From assembly GCF_009711095.1 (NCBI RefSeq), contig NZ_WMJZ01000027.1, positions 1 to 61,311 of the forward strand: a stretch of DNA of 61,311 bases, read 5' to 3'. Below the pieces are notes generated by a model. The model was given only the letters and a program-made list of their open reading frames with translations, did not search any database and was not told the DNA's origin. Below, one piece after another: positions 1-9,904 of this stretch; the stretch's first letter is position 1; each line of letters starts with the position of its first letter. The translations under genes and the position numbers were made by a program. This DNA comes from Intestinirhabdus alba (GTDB taxonomy: Bacteria > Pseudomonadota > Gammaproteobacteria > Enterobacterales > Enterobacteriaceae).

Positions 1-30
1 CGGGCGGCAATGGACAGGAAGTACCTCGCG

Positions 31-303
31 TCAGTCCTTGCAGGCTGCGGGGTTTCGTAATCTTTCCCTGGCCCGGCCAACCAGTTCATCAAGCGAAACC
101 TGTAACACATCGGCCAGCTTAAGCTGCGTCTCCAGCTGCGGTGAAATATGCCCCCGCTCTCAGCGGTTATAGGCTCTCGGTTGGACGTCGATCATCTCGG
201 CAGGGCGTGTCTGGGTCAGCCCTCTGGCTTCCCTCTGCGCCTTCAGGCGACCGGAAAAAGCAGACATATCAAGACCTGTCATCAGGAAATCAATAGTCGC
301 CAT
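31..303 (-). pseudogene. XRE-family helix-turn-helix regulator, broken by one in-frame stop
   Basis: Read on the minus strand from the ATG at 303, 91 codons stay in one frame to the TGA at 31 apart from one TGA at 162-160. The product resembles a small Cro/C1-type DNA-binding protein: a recognition region LTQTRPAEMIDVQPRAYNR, the stop, then ERGHISPQLETQLKLADVLQ. Family members usually have Trp where the stop lies (R-W-E-R-G), so a TGG to TGA change is the simplest explanation. No other frame damage is visible, so inactivation may be recent. It could be an orphan antitoxin or phage-type repressor; no toxin partner is visible. An intact inverted repeat lies just upstream. Confidence 0.7.
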
Positions 304-339
304 TGTCTGCCCTCTTTTTTATCCGCCTGTTGTAATACA

Positions 340-373
340 ACACTAATGTGATTGCTATATGTCACATTAGTGT
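340..373. promoter_or_regulatory. 12-bp perfect inverted repeat, probable operator of the XRE pseudogene
   Basis: The arm ACACTAATGTGA (340-351) is followed after a 10-bp spacer by its exact reverse complement TCACATTAGTGT (362-373). The repeat sits 37-70 bp upstream of the start codon of the minus-strand XRE gene, where autoregulatory operators of such regulators usually lie. The palindrome is seen directly; its use as an operator is inferred from position. Confidence 0.6.
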
Positions 374-403
374 CCATTGACAAGATTTCCCACCCCGGTC
401 CTG

Positions 404-675
404 GCGGAAACGCGCTTCGGTTGGGACGTGGTGGGCAACCTGGTGCAGCGCCGCTGGCAGGCGCGCGGCGGGGCCACAGCGACGAGTGGGGCGCGCTGAA
501 ACAGGAGAGGCGTACCGGAGAAGGGGAAAGCCTGCGGCAGAATCTGCGCTTTGCCGGCCAGTACTTTGGCCATGAAACGGGCTGCACTACACTACATTCC
601 GCTACTACGATCCGAAGAACGGGCACTTTACCCAGCCGACTAGATAGAGCTGGCGGGGGTATTAATTTCTACCTT
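404..675 (+). pseudogene. Rhs-family core 3'-end fragment, frameshifted
   Basis: Short blocks typical of the C-terminal end of the Rhs/YD-repeat core appear in different frames. They include ETRFGWDVVGNLVQRR from about 408, ESLRQNLRFAGQYFGHETG around 530-585, FRYYDPKNGHFTQP around 597-636, and GGINFYL around 651-672, which corresponds to the usual DPIGLAGGINxY end of the core. Frameshifts, an internal deletion and a TAG after FTQP rule out function. No variable toxin tip or immunity gene remains beyond the core end. It marks a former rhs locus or a recombined fragment left of pgi. Confidence 0.7.
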
Positions 676-706
676 GAATTATTTAGCGTATATACCCGCT
701 ATACTT
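676..706. repeat. Junction of two ERIC ends
   Basis: GAATTATTTAGCGTATA (676-692) matches the reversed left end of the ERIC element and runs directly into TATACCCGCTATACTT (691-706), which matches the opposite ERIC end. Both differ by a base or two from the ends of the full copies at 3181 and 5491. The remnant lies between the rhs fragment and the pgi promoter region, so it probably marks the breakpoint of a rearrangement. Confidence 0.55.
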
Positions 707-817
707 TGCCAACGTCCGGCGGTCTTCCCGGAGACGGCACTAAATCAATCACACATTTCTTTGTCCGGCGTTACAATCGATTCAGCTCACATTTCTTAAA
801 CCGGAAGAGTATCGCTT

Positions 818-2467
818 ATGAAAAATATCAATCCGACGCAGACTTCTGCCTGGCAGGCGCTACAAAAACATTACGATGAGATGAAGGACGTTACGATCGC
901 CGATCTGTTTGCCAATGACGACGACCGCTTCGCGAAATTTTCCGCGACGTTTGCCCATCTGATGCTGGTGGATTACTCCAAAAACCGCATCAGCGAACGG
1001 ACGCTGGCGCTGCTGCAGGATCTGGCGAAAGAGACCGATCTGGCGGGTGCCATTAAGTCGATGTTCTCCGGTGAGAAGATTAACCGTACCGAGGATCGGG
1101 CGGTGCTGCACGTGGCGCTGCGCAACCGGAGCAATACCCCGATTATCGTTGATGGCAAGGACGTGATGCCGGAGGTGAACGCGGTGCTGGAGAAGATGAA
1201 AATCTTCTCGGAAGCGATTATCTCCGGTCAGTGGAAAGGCTACACCGGCAAGGCGATAACCGACGTGGTGAATATTGGCATCGGCGGCTCTGACCTCGGC
1301 CCATATATGGTGACCGAAGCGCTGCGCCCCTATAAAAACCACCTCACTATGCACTTTGTTTCCAATGTCGACGGCACCCATATTGCCGAAGTGCTGAAAA
1401 AGGTGGATCCGGAAACCACCCTGTTCCTGGTGGCGTCTAAAACCTTTACCACCCAGGAGACCATGACCAACGCCCACAGCGCGCGCGACTGGTTCCTGAA
1501 AAGTGCAGGCGATGACAAACATGTGGCAAAACACTTTGCTGCGCTCTCCACCAACGCGAAGGCGGTGGGTGAGTTCGGCATCGATACCGCCAATATGTTT
1601 GAGTTCTGGGACTGGGTCGGCGGCCGCTACTCCCTGTGGTCGGCCATCGGCCTGTCTATCGTTCTTTCCGTGGGCTTTGATAACTTTGTTGAGCTGCTCT
1701 CTGGTGCCCACGCGATGGATAAACACTTCTCCACCGCGGCACCGGAGGAAAACCTGCCGGTGCTGCTGGCGCTGATCGGCATCTGGTATAACAATTTCTT
1801 CGGCACCGAAACCGAAGCGATTCTGCCGTACGACCAGTATATGCACCGCTTTGCCGCCTACTTCCAGCAGGGCAACATGGAGTCTAACGGCAAATACGTT
1901 GATCGTAACGGCCAGGTGGTGGACTACCAGACCGGCCCAATCATCTGGGGGGAGCCGGGCACCAACGGCCAGCATGCGTTTTATCAGCTGATTCACCAGG
2001 GCACCAAACTGGTTCCCTGCGACTTTATCGCCCCGGCGATCGGTCATAATCCGCTGTCGGACCACCACCAGAAGCTGCTGTCTAACTTCTTCGCCCAGAC
2101 CGAAGCCCTGGCGTTCGGGAAATCCCGCGCGGTGGTGGAGCAGGAGTACCGCGATCAGGGGAAAGATCCGGCCACCCTTGAGCACGTCGTGCCGTTCAAA
2201 GTGTTTGAAGGCAACCGCCCGACCAACTCGATTCTGCTGCGCGAAATCACGCCGTTCAGCCTGGGCGCGCTGATCGCGCTGTATGAGCATAAGATCTTCA
2301 CCCAGGGCGCAATCCTCAATATCTTCACCTTCGACCAGTGGGGCGTCGAGCTGGGCAAACAGCTGGCGAACCGCATCCTGCCGGAGCTGGGTGATGATAC
2401 TGCGATCGCCAGCCACGACAGCTCCACCAATGGTCTGATCAACCGCTATAAGGCCTGGCGCGGCTAG
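818..2467 (+). CDS. pgi: Glucose-6-phosphate isomerase
   Basis: Interconverts glucose 6-phosphate and fructose 6-phosphate in the cytoplasm, the second step of glycolysis and its reversal in gluconeogenesis. The 549-residue product has the same length as E. coli Pgi and aligns throughout. The two family signatures are present: [16 protein letters not shown] in the middle and [10 protein letters not shown] near the end, with Lys514 in the active-site position. The ATG is preceded by a GGAAGA-type ribosome binding site. The gene is monocistronic, closed by a strong hairpin. The left flank is debris (rhs and XRE remnants), so the upstream neighbourhood has been rearranged. A long antisense reading frame inside this gene is a codon-bias shadow. 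Confidence 0.99.
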   Translation: MKNINPTQTSAWQALQKHYDEMKDVTIADLFANDDDRFAKFSATFAHLMLVDYSKNRISERTLALLQDLAKETDLAGAIKSMFSGEKINRTEDRAVLHVALRNRSNTPIIVDGKDVMPEVNAVLEKMKIFSEAIISGQWKGYTGKAITDVVNIGIGGSDLGPYMVTEALRPYKNHLTMHFVSNVDGTHIAEVLKKVDPETTLFLVASKTFTTQETMTNAHSARDWFLKSAGDDKHVAKHFAALSTNAKAVGEFGIDTANMFEFWDWVGGRYSLWSAIGLSIVLSVGFDNFVELLSGAHAMDKHFSTAAPEENLPVLLALIGIWYNNFFGTETEAILPYDQYMHRFAAYFQQGNMESNGKYVDRNGQVVDYQTGPIIWGEPGTNGQHAFYQLIHQGTKLVPCDFIAPAIGHNPLSDHHQKLLSNFFAQTEALAFGKSRAVVEQEYRDQGKDPATLEHVVPFKVFEGNRPTNSILLREITPFSLGALIALYEHKIFTQGAILNIFTFDQWGVELGKQLANRILPELGDDTAIASHDSSTNGLINRYKAWRG

Positions 2468-2485
2468 TTGGCCCTGAGCCTGAAG

Positions 2486-2510
2486 GCCGGCCCCGGTGGC
2501 CGGCTTTTTT
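2486..2510 (+). terminator. Rho-independent terminator of pgi
   Basis: The 7-bp GC-only stem GCCGGCC / GGCCGGC with a 5-nt loop is followed directly by six T residues, 18 bp after the pgi stop. Confidence 0.9.
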
Positions 2511-2565
2511 ATGCGCGTTACACCGGCCCCGCCCTTGCTGTGACGCGGCCGGCAGCGCCCCGTCT

Positions 2566-3075
2566 TCAGAGGGGTTTGGCAAGAATATGTAATCTGCTCT
2601 GTTGAGTGGCGGTGCTGAAAAGGGCATCTTTAACGTGCTCCATTCCCAGACGTTCATAAAAACGGCGGGCGCTGGTATTGGCTGCAAGCACTTCCAGCCA
2701 TAGCCAGCCTTCACCGGCCTCTTTTGCTCGCGTTTCGACGGCGTAAAAAAGCTGTTCGCCATAGCGGCGTCCCGTTGCGTCGGGTAGCAGATAGAGCTTA
2801 TGCAGCAGCGCGCCGGATGGGCCGCCGGGGCTGATAGCCTGGTGGCAGGCGTATTTCACGAAGCCGACGGGATGCTCTGACTCCGCAATCAGCCAGCTGC
2901 ACTGCGCATCAGCCAGGCTGCGTTCCAGCGCAGCCACGGCATACTCTTGCTGCAGATATTGCTCCAGTTCCCCGGCACTCTGCCAGAGGTGGGCAAAATG
3001 GTGACGGTAGCTGGTATTGCCTATTCGCCCGATAAGCGCGACATCTTCCGGCCGTGCGGGGCGGATATTTAGCAT
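2566..3075 (-). CDS. GNAT-family N-acetyltransferase
   Basis: The 169-residue protein has the general layout of Gcn5-related acetyltransferases. It opens with LNIRPARPEDVALIGRI, an N-terminal beta-alpha unit. The acetyl-CoA pyrophosphate loop is LPDATGRRYGEQLF, around residues 97-110 (R/Q-x-x-G-x-G/A pattern with the second Gly replaced by Glu). The C-terminal ANTSARRFYERLGM block is the usual motif B that packs on the CoA. The substrate cannot be read from sequence. It is convergent with pgi and divergent from psiE, and it is not part of the E. coli gene order here, so it is an accessory insertion or a lineage-specific gene. It appears intact. Confidence 0.85.
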   Translation of the reverse strand: MLNIRPARPEDVALIGRIGNTSYRHHFAHLWQSAGELEQYLQQEYAVAALERSLADAQCSWLIAESEHPVGFVKYACHQAISPGGPSGALLHKLYLLPDATGRRYGEQLFYAVETRAKEAGEGWLWLEVLAANTSARRFYERLGMEHVKDALFSTATQQSRLHILAKPL

Positions 3076-3180
3076 AATTGCCGCCTTTTTATTCTGTCAG
3101 GGTGGAAAGCAATTGTTACATTTGCTGCGGGCATAGCAAAAAGTTAACGAAAAAAGTCGATATCGATCACATTTTTGCGC

Positions 3181-3512
3181 TATACCCTAAATAATTCGAG
3201 TTGCAGGACAAAACGCAGCGCGTTTTGAACAGCCCCTGGGCTGGCCCCGAAGGGGTGAGGCCCTCAGGCCGAATCACGCGGCGACACAGAGACAAATTCG
3301 TCAGGAACGAATTTGAACAGCCACAGGCTGCCTCTGGTGAGAGACAGGGATGTCTCTCATTAATCCCCGGGAGCTTACTGCAGTAAGTGACCGGGGTGAA
3401 CGAGGACAAATCAGCTTAGCTGATTTGAACGCCGCTGGCGGCGGCCCTTCAGGGTGAGGCCCCCGGGCCGAATAAAGCCAACGCACAGGCAACTTGAAGT
3501 ATGACGGGTATA
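3181..3512 (+). repeat. ERIC element, expanded copy with hairpin modules (332 bp), in the psiE leader
   Basis: It begins TATACCCTAAATAATTCGAG and ends with CAACTTGAAGTATGACGGGT plus ATA, the two ERIC termini, which are imperfect inverted repeats. A classical ERIC core (ATCCCCGGGAGCTTACTG then AGTAAGTGACCGGGGTGAAC) lies at about 3361-3402. Three extra palindromic modules interrupt it, each of the form GACAAA-hairpin-TTTGAAC followed by a second GC-rich stem: near 3207-3250, 3291-3335 and 3404-3450. Normal ERICs are about 127 bp, so this copy is enlarged about 2.6-fold. It ends 37 bp before the psiE start and so should be transcribed in the psiE leader. Confidence 0.85.
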
Positions 3513-3549
3513 TACAGATCGCCATAAATCATTGTGATAAGGAGGGTCT

Positions 3550-3960
3550 ATGCCGCCGGTTTATCGTCCGCTGGTGAATTTTATCGCCATTACGCTGCAA
3601 ACGGTGCTTAACCTGGGGCTGCTTTGCCTGGGGATTATTTTGGTTATTTTTCTGGGGAAAAAGACCCTGCACCTGGCGCACGTGCTGTTCACGCCGGAAC
3701 CGGCCAGTAAATATAAGCTGGTGGAGGGGCTGGTGGTCTATTTTCTCTACTTTGAGTTTATTGCGCTGATCGTGAAGTATTTTGAGTCCGGCTTCCACTT
3801 CCCGCTGCGCTATTTCGTCTATATCGGCATCACCGCTATCGTGCGTCTGATCATTATCGATCATGAGTCGCCGATGGCGGTGCTGATCTATTCTGCGGCG
3901 ATCCTGCTGCTGGTGATCACCCTCTGGCTGTGTAACTCCAGGCGTCTGAAGCGGGAGTAG
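3550..3960 (+). CDS. psiE: Phosphate-starvation-inducible membrane protein PsiE
   Basis: The 136-residue protein has four hydrophobic segments and matches E. coli PsiE throughout, including the [20 protein letters not shown] and [19 protein letters not shown] blocks. Its biochemical role is not known; in E. coli its expression responds to phosphate starvation and CRP. The start is fixed by a strong AAGGAGGG ribosome binding site 6-8 nt upstream of the ATG. A 332-bp ERIC element separates the gene from the likely native promoter region (3080-3180), where a half CRP-like site (ATCACA at 3166-3171) is visible. The gene is convergent with xylE. Confidence 0.97.
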   Translation: MPPVYRPLVNFIAITLQTVLNLGLLCLGIILVIFLGKKTLHLAHVLFTPEPASKYKLVEGLVVYFLYFEFIALIVKYFESGFHFPLRYFVYIGITAIVRLIIIDHESPMAVLIYSAAILLLVITLWLCNSRRLKRE

Positions 3961-4002
3961 AGCCAGCGCCACAGGCGGGCTGCGGCGCTCTGTTGTCCGA
4001 AT

Positions 4003-5478
4003 CTACTGCGCCGTAGCCCGGCGCGCTTTCGCTTCAGCGGGGGACCACAGGCTCTCCAGCTCCTCCAGCGTCCGGCCCTTGGTTTCCGGTACGAACTTCC
4101 ACATAAACAGCGCGGCCAGCAGGCCCATACAGCCGTAAATCCAGTAAGAGAAGCCGTTGTGGAAGTGGGCCACCAGCCACGAATTTTTATCCATCATCGG
4201 GAAGGTCCAGGAGACGAAGTAGTTCGCCAGCCACTGGGCGGCGACGGCAATGGCCAGCGCCTTGCCGCGGATGGCGTTAGGGAAGATCTCCGCCAGCAGC
4301 ACCCAGCACACCGGCCCCCAGGACATGGCGAAGGCGGCGACGTAAAACAGCATCGACAGCAGCGCCAGGATGCCCGGTGCCCGGCTATAAAACGCGGTGC
4401 CGAGGCAGAACATGCCGAGCGCCATACCCAGCGCGCCGGCGATCTGCAGCGGCTTGCGGCCAAATTTATCCACCGTCATGATGGCCAGCACGGTAAAGCT
4501 GAGGTTAATCACCCCGACGATAATGGTCTGCAGCAGCGCCACGTCGGTGCTGGCCCCCAGCGTTTTAAAGACCTCCGGCGCGTAGTAGAGCACCACGTTG
4601 ATGCCGACAAACTGCTGGAATACCGACAGCATCACGCCAATGACAATGATACCCACGCCGAACATCAGCAGGCGGCCGCCGGTTTTCCGGCCATGCTCCA
4701 GCGAGCGCTGGATCTCCGCCACGGCCTGGGCGGCGAGCGACGTGCCCATGACTTTACGCAGAATGCCCTCAGCCTGCTCCTGCCTGCCCCGGGCCATCAG
4801 CCAGCGTGGGCTTTCCGGAACGGTATAGAGCAGCGCCAGGAAGAGCAGCGCCGGAATACACTCTGAGGCAAACATATAGCGCCAGCCGTTGGTATGCAGC
4901 CAGGTGGCGTCGCCGGAACGGGCGATAAAATAGTTTACGCAGTAGACCAAAAGCTGGCCAAATATAATGGCGAACTGGTTAAAAGAGACCAGCCGGCCGC
5001 GAATCTGCGCCGGGGCCATTTCGGCAATATACATTGGCGAGAGCATGGATGCCAGGCCAACACCAATACCACCAATGATGCGATAAATGACAAACTCAGG
5101 GATATATCCGGCTAAATATATGGGCAGGTTATTATCGGGATTAATGGTGGTAAAACCTAATTCCGGCCATGCTGAACCGATACCGGAAATAAAAAACAGC
5201 AGTGCGGCAATTTTCAGCGAATCGCGACGGCCAAAGCGGTTGCTGCAGTAGCCGCCGATGGCACCGCCGATAATACAGCCGATCAGCGCGCTGGCAACGC
5301 AGAAACCGAGCAGGGAGTTGGCCGTGGATTCGCTCAGATGCTGCGGCGCGACGAAGACCTTGTTCAGAGACTCAACGGTGCCGGAGATGACGGCGGTATC
5401 ATAGCCAAATAATAAACCGCCTAACGTGGCAACCAGCGTAATCGTAAAAATATAACGGGTATTATAGTGGGTATTCAT
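4003..5478 (-). CDS. xylE: D-xylose:proton symporter (MFS)
   Basis: An inner-membrane sugar porter that takes up D-xylose with a proton. The product has 491 residues, exactly the E. coli length, with twelve membrane segments. The proton-coupling Asp27 is present in GGLLFGYDTAV. The sugar-binding FQQFVGINVVLYY block of TM7 (Gln288, Gln289, Asn294) is intact, as are the sugar-porter signatures (NRFGRRD, PESPRWL, VDKFGRKPL, PETKGRTLEELE). It is monocistronic. The leader is almost entirely an ERIC copy ending 12 bp before the ATG, so its ribosome binding site (AGGCAGG) directly abuts the repeat. Confidence 0.98.
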   Translation of the reverse strand: MNTHYNTRYIFTITLVATLGGLLFGYDTAVISGTVESLNKVFVAPQHLSESTANSLLGFCVASALIGCIIGGAIGGYCSNRFGRRDSLKIAALLFFISGIGSAWPELGFTTINPDNNLPIYLAGYIPEFVIYRIIGGIGVGLASMLSPMYIAEMAPAQIRGRLVSFNQFAIIFGQLLVYCVNYFIARSGDATWLHTNGWRYMFASECIPALLFLALLYTVPESPRWLMARGRQEQAEGILRKVMGTSLAAQAVAEIQRSLEHGRKTGGRLLMFGVGIIVIGVMLSVFQQFVGINVVLYYAPEVFKTLGASTDVALLQTIIVGVINLSFTVLAIMTVDKFGRKPLQIAGALGMALGMFCLGTAFYSRAPGILALLSMLFYVAAFAMSWGPVCWVLLAEIFPNAIRGKALAIAVAAQWLANYFVSWTFPMMDKNSWLVAHFHNGFSYWIYGCMGLLAALFMWKFVPETKGRTLEELESLWSPAEAKARRATAQ

Positions 5479-5490
5479 TCAGACCTGCCT

Positions 5491-5625
5491 TATACACCCG
5501 TCATACTTCAAGTTGCCTGTGCGTTGGCTTTATTCGGCCCTGAGGCCTCACCCCTTCGGGGCCAGCCCCGGGGCTGTTCAAAACGCGCTGCGTTTTGTCC
5601 TGCAACTCGAATTATTTAGGGTATA
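5491..5625 (-). repeat. ERIC element lacking the usual core (135 bp), in the xylE leader
   Basis: On the minus strand it opens TATACCCTAAATAATTCGAG and closes with CAACTTGAAGTATGACGGGT then GTATA, 12 bp before the xylE start. The classical GGAGCTTAC/GTAAGTGAC core is missing; the interior is the hairpin AAAACGCAGCGCGTTTT followed by GC-rich palindromes, nearly identical to the first module of the copy at 3181. Its orientation relative to xylE is the same as that of the other copy relative to psiE. Confidence 0.85.
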
Positions 5626-5807
5626 CACCAAGTGACTGTTACGCCATCTTTACCATCAAAGCTGGCTCTTGTTATCCGCGCTAATAATGGTGGGATCGCC
5701 GTCCGGCTAAGACAATTATCATTTTTTATAATGCGATTATGTTTTGTCTTTTCTGTGATCTTAATTGCGGTTGAATATTTTGAGTCAGGACCTGGTGCTA
5801 TTTCTAC

Positions 5808-5823
5808 TGTGATTAACAGCACA
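5808..5823. promoter_or_regulatory. CRP-like site upstream of xylE
   Basis: TGTGATTAACAGCACA matches the TGTGA-N6-TCACA consensus at 9 of 10 positions. It lies 330 bp upstream of xylE, but only about 195 bp if the ERIC insertion is discounted. E. coli xylE is catabolite controlled. The region 5626-5867 is otherwise AT-rich with no convincing gene. Confidence 0.45.
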
Positions 5824-5867
5824 AAAGAAAATAATCATAACGACATTATTAAATAACGTAAAAACAG

Positions 5868-5908
5868 GCCCGGGAGACGGGCGCAAAAAAAAGCGCTCCG
5901 GGGAGCGC
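5868..5908 (-). terminator. Tandem terminators of malEFG
   Basis: Reading on the minus strand, the stem GCGCTCC/GGAGCGC (5908-5893) is followed by eight T residues (5892-5885). A second short stem GCCCG/CGGGC (5882-5868) follows, then another T-run. They lie about 100 bp after the malG stop. Confidence 0.85.
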
Positions 5909-6005
5909 CGACCAACGATCGTCAGGGAATAACATCAGCAAGGGTTGCAGTGGCAGCGCCCGTCGCCGGGCGGGTACGTCAGGAAACAGGGGCGGTTCGC
6001 GCCGC

Positions 6006-6896
6006 TTAGCCTTTCACCCCTCCGGCCGTCAGGCCGTTGACCAGCCAGCGCTGGGCCAGCAGGAACACCAGGGTGATGGGAATCGCGGAGAGCACGGCGG
6101 CGGCGGCAAAATCACCCCACAGGTAGTTCTGCGGGTTGAGGTATTGCTGCATCCCGACCGCCAGGGTGTAGCTGTCAACGTCGCGCAGCAGCAGCGAGGC
6201 GACCGGTACTTCGGTAATGGCCGCGATAAACGACAAAATAAACACCACCGCCAGGATCGGCACCGAGAGCGGCAGCAGCACCAGGCGGAACGCCTGCCAC
6301 GGGGTGGCACCATCCAGCGCCGCCGCCTCTTCCAGCGAGCCGTCGATGGTTTCAAAATAGCCTTTGATGGTCCAGACGTGCAGCGCGATGCCGCCGAGAT
6401 AGGCGAAAATCACGCCGCCGTGGGTGTTGAGCCCAATAAACGGCAGGTACTGTCCGAGGCGATCGAACAGGGCATACAGCGCCACCAGCGACAGCACCGC
6501 CGGAAACATCTGGAAAATCAGCATACCCTTCAGCAGGGGGGCTTTCCCCGGAAAGCGCATCCGGGCAAAGGCGTAGGCGCAGGTGGTGGAGAGCGCCACG
6601 ATGCCGATGGCCGTGATGCCGGCGATCTTTACCGAGTTCCACAGCCACAGCAGGACCGGGAAGGGGGGCGGCGTCACCCGGCCGTCGGCGTGCTCCACGC
6701 TGAAGCCCAGCGCCAGTCGCCAGTGCTCCCAGGAGATCGTCTCCGGGATCAGGCTGCCGGTGGCGAAGTTACCTTCGCGCAGCGAAATGGCGATCACCAT
6801 CAGCAGCGGGAACATAATCGCCGCGATAAAAATCAGCAGCCCTAAGTGGGTTGCCAACAGGCGCAGCTTTTGAGATTTGGGTTGAACCATAGCCAT
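6006..6896 (-). CDS. malG: Maltose/maltodextrin ABC permease subunit MalG
   Basis: One of the two inner-membrane subunits of the MalFGK2 importer, which moves maltose and maltodextrins delivered by MalE. The product has 296 residues as in E. coli, with six membrane helices. The cytoplasmic EAA loop that docks on MalK is clear ([20 protein letters not shown]), and the C-terminal tail [10 protein letters not shown] that inserts into the pore between the MalK-coupled subunits is conserved. It is the last gene of malEFG, 35 bp downstream of malF, with tandem terminators after it. Confidence 0.98.
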   Translation of the reverse strand: MAMVQPKSQKLRLLATHLGLLIFIAAIMFPLLMVIAISLREGNFATGSLIPETISWEHWRLALGFSVEHADGRVTPPPFPVLLWLWNSVKIAGITAIGIVALSTTCAYAFARMRFPGKAPLLKGMLIFQMFPAVLSLVALYALFDRLGQYLPFIGLNTHGGVIFAYLGGIALHVWTIKGYFETIDGSLEEAAALDGATPWQAFRLVLLPLSVPILAVVFILSFIAAITEVPVASLLLRDVDSYTLAVGMQQYLNPQNYLWGDFAAAAVLSAIPITLVFLLAQRWLVNGLTAGGVKG

Positions 6897-6931
6897 ATTA
6901 CTCAGCTCCTTAACCTTAACATTGCGCCGGG

Positions 6932-8476
6932 CTAATCAAACTTCATCCTCGTGGCCTTCAGGTTCACCACCGCAAGCGCCCCTACCAGCAGGAAGATCAG
7001 GGTGGCGATGGCCGCCGCCAGGCCAAAGTTCTGCCCGCCGCCGCCCTCAAAGGCGATGCGCCAGGTATAGCTCACCAGCAGGTCGGTATAGCCCGCGGGC
7101 GTGGTGGTGCCGAGACGATCCGGGCCGCCGTTGGTCAGCAGCTGAATCAGCACGAAGTTGTTAAAGTTAAAGGCGAAGCTGGCGATCATCAGCGGCGTCA
7201 GCGGCTTAATCAGCAGCGGCAGCGTAATTTTAAAAAAGTTTTGCCACGGCCCGGCCCCGTCCATCGCCGACGCTTCGTACAGATCGTCCGGAATCGCCTT
7301 CAGCAGCCCCATGCAGAGGATCATCATATAGGGATAGCCGAGCCAGGTGTTGACGATGATGACCATCGCGCGGGCGGTGTTGGGATCGCTGAACCAGGCC
7401 GGCTTTATGCCGAACAGGCCACTCAACATCATATTGATCTCCCCGAAGCTCTGGTTAAACAACCCCTTGAAAATCAGAATAGAGATAAACGATGGCACGG
7501 CGTAGGGCAAAATCAGCAGGACGCGGTAGACCGCCTTGCCCTTCAGGGCCTCCCACTGGACGAGACAGGCCAGCACCATCCCCACGGCGACGGTCAGCAG
7601 CACGGTAAGCACCGAGAAGACCACCGTCCAGATAAAAATGGCGAAAAAGGGCTTCTGGATGCCCCGATCGGCGAACACGCGGGTAAAGTTGTCCCAGCCG
7701 ATGGTGACGGTATAGCCCGGACTCAGCTTTTCATCGCCCCAGCCGCCGTCGGCGGTAACCGACTGGAAGTAGCCGATGTCGTTATTGGCGCGATAGCGGA
7801 CCCCGCTCTGACCGTTGATTAGCGTGCCGTCATCGGTCAGCCGGTAGAGCGGCCGGGTGGCGGAGAACTGACGCAGCGAGCTCATCACGAGGTTGCTCTT
7901 ATCCGGCAGCACGGCGGTCAGCTGACTCAGCGCCTGTCGATTCTGCGTAATGACGCGCAGGCCGGCGCGCTCGCCGGCGGGCAGGGCGGCGGCCTCCCGC
8001 AGGGGCAGCGTCTGCTCGCCGCCAAAGGTAAAAGTATCGGAGAGGTAGTATTTGCCCGTTTCTCCGTCGCTCAGGGCCAGCCGCCATGCGTCGCCCGCCG
8101 GATACAGGCTGAAACCGTAGGATTGACCCGCCTGATAAGAACGATCCATCAGCACCTGCCGGGCGCGCTCAAAGGTGAGCTGGTTGGTGCTGCTGTAGTT
8201 GGTAAAGGCGATGGCGATGGTGCAGACCAGCGGGAACAGGACGAACAGCCCCATCCCGGCCAGCCCCGGATAGACGTAGCGCCAGGCGTAGGTCTTCCGG
8301 TTGGTGAAGATATAGAGTCCCGCCGAGCTTAAAATCAGCGTGGTGATGGCAAACAGGTACTCCCCCTGCACGTACATTAAAACGACAAGGTAACCCACCA
8401 GCAGGCCCAGCAACCCCGTTACGGCACCCGTCAGCCACGGGCTTTGCCAGCGGTGTTTCTTTTTAACGACATCCAT
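6932..8476 (-). CDS. malF: Maltose/maltodextrin ABC permease subunit MalF
   Basis: The second membrane subunit of MalFGK2. The product has 514 residues like E. coli. Three N-terminal helices are followed by the large periplasmic P2 loop (roughly residues 93-275) that contacts MalE. The transport core carries an EAA motif ([20 protein letters not shown], near residue 405) that binds MalK. The gene is separated from malE by 124 bp containing two palindromic repeats, described separately; the E. coli equivalent gap carries REP sequences that protect malE mRNA. Confidence 0.98.
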   Translation of the reverse strand: MDVVKKKHRWQSPWLTGAVTGLLGLLVGYLVVLMYVQGEYLFAITTLILSSAGLYIFTNRKTYAWRYVYPGLAGMGLFVLFPLVCTIAIAFTNYSSTNQLTFERARQVLMDRSYQAGQSYGFSLYPAGDAWRLALSDGETGKYYLSDTFTFGGEQTLPLREAAALPAGERAGLRVITQNRQALSQLTAVLPDKSNLVMSSLRQFSATRPLYRLTDDGTLINGQSGVRYRANNDIGYFQSVTADGGWGDEKLSPGYTVTIGWDNFTRVFADRGIQKPFFAIFIWTVVFSVLTVLLTVAVGMVLACLVQWEALKGKAVYRVLLILPYAVPSFISILIFKGLFNQSFGEINMMLSGLFGIKPAWFSDPNTARAMVIIVNTWLGYPYMMILCMGLLKAIPDDLYEASAMDGAGPWQNFFKITLPLLIKPLTPLMIASFAFNFNNFVLIQLLTNGGPDRLGTTTPAGYTDLLVSYTWRIAFEGGGGQNFGLAAAIATLIFLLVGALAVVNLKATRMKFD

Positions 8477-8508
8477 GGGGACATTCCTTCACAGCGTTTT
8501 GAGCTTTT

Positions 8509-8592
8509 CTCTCTCCCTGGGGAGAGAGCCGGGGTGAGGAGCGATGAATCAATACAACCTTCCCCCTGACCCTCTCCCTGAAGGAGAAAGGG
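8509..8592. repeat. Palindromic repeats in the malE-malF gap
   Basis: The first palindrome has stem CTCTCTCC (8509-8516) pairing with GGAGAGAG (8521-8528), followed by CCGGGGTGAGG. The second, at 8570-8592, is CCTCTCCCTGAAGGAGAAAGG, an imperfect stem. On opposite strands the two resemble each other (GGGAGAGxGxCxGGGG), so transcripts could form a large cruciform. They occupy the position of the E. coli malE-malF REP sequences. Confidence 0.65.
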
Positions 8593-8600
8593 TAAAAGTA

Positions 8601-9890
<1,290 letters not shown>

Positions 9891-9904
9891 TTAACGCTCT
9901 CCAG

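Noticed and set aside
860-2416. 518-codon open frame antisense to pgi
   Set aside because: It mirrors codon bias of a GC-rich gene, has a His/Gln/Arg-rich composition typical of shadow frames, and lacks a ribosome binding site.
3080-3175. Pho box and full CRP site upstream of psiE
   Set aside because: Only one CTGTCA half and one ATCACA half are visible; the match is too weak to annotate.
3167-3409. ORFs within the expanded ERIC element on both strands
   Set aside because: They read through palindromic repeat DNA; no ribosome binding site or family resemblance.
5632-5856. 74-codon ORF between xylE and malG
   Set aside because: The AT-rich promoter-like region contains a CRP-like site. The ORF has no convincing ribosome binding site and no homologue that I recognise.
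6144-6845. 233-codon open frame antisense to malG
   Set aside because: Shadow of malG with low-complexity charged composition and no homology signal.
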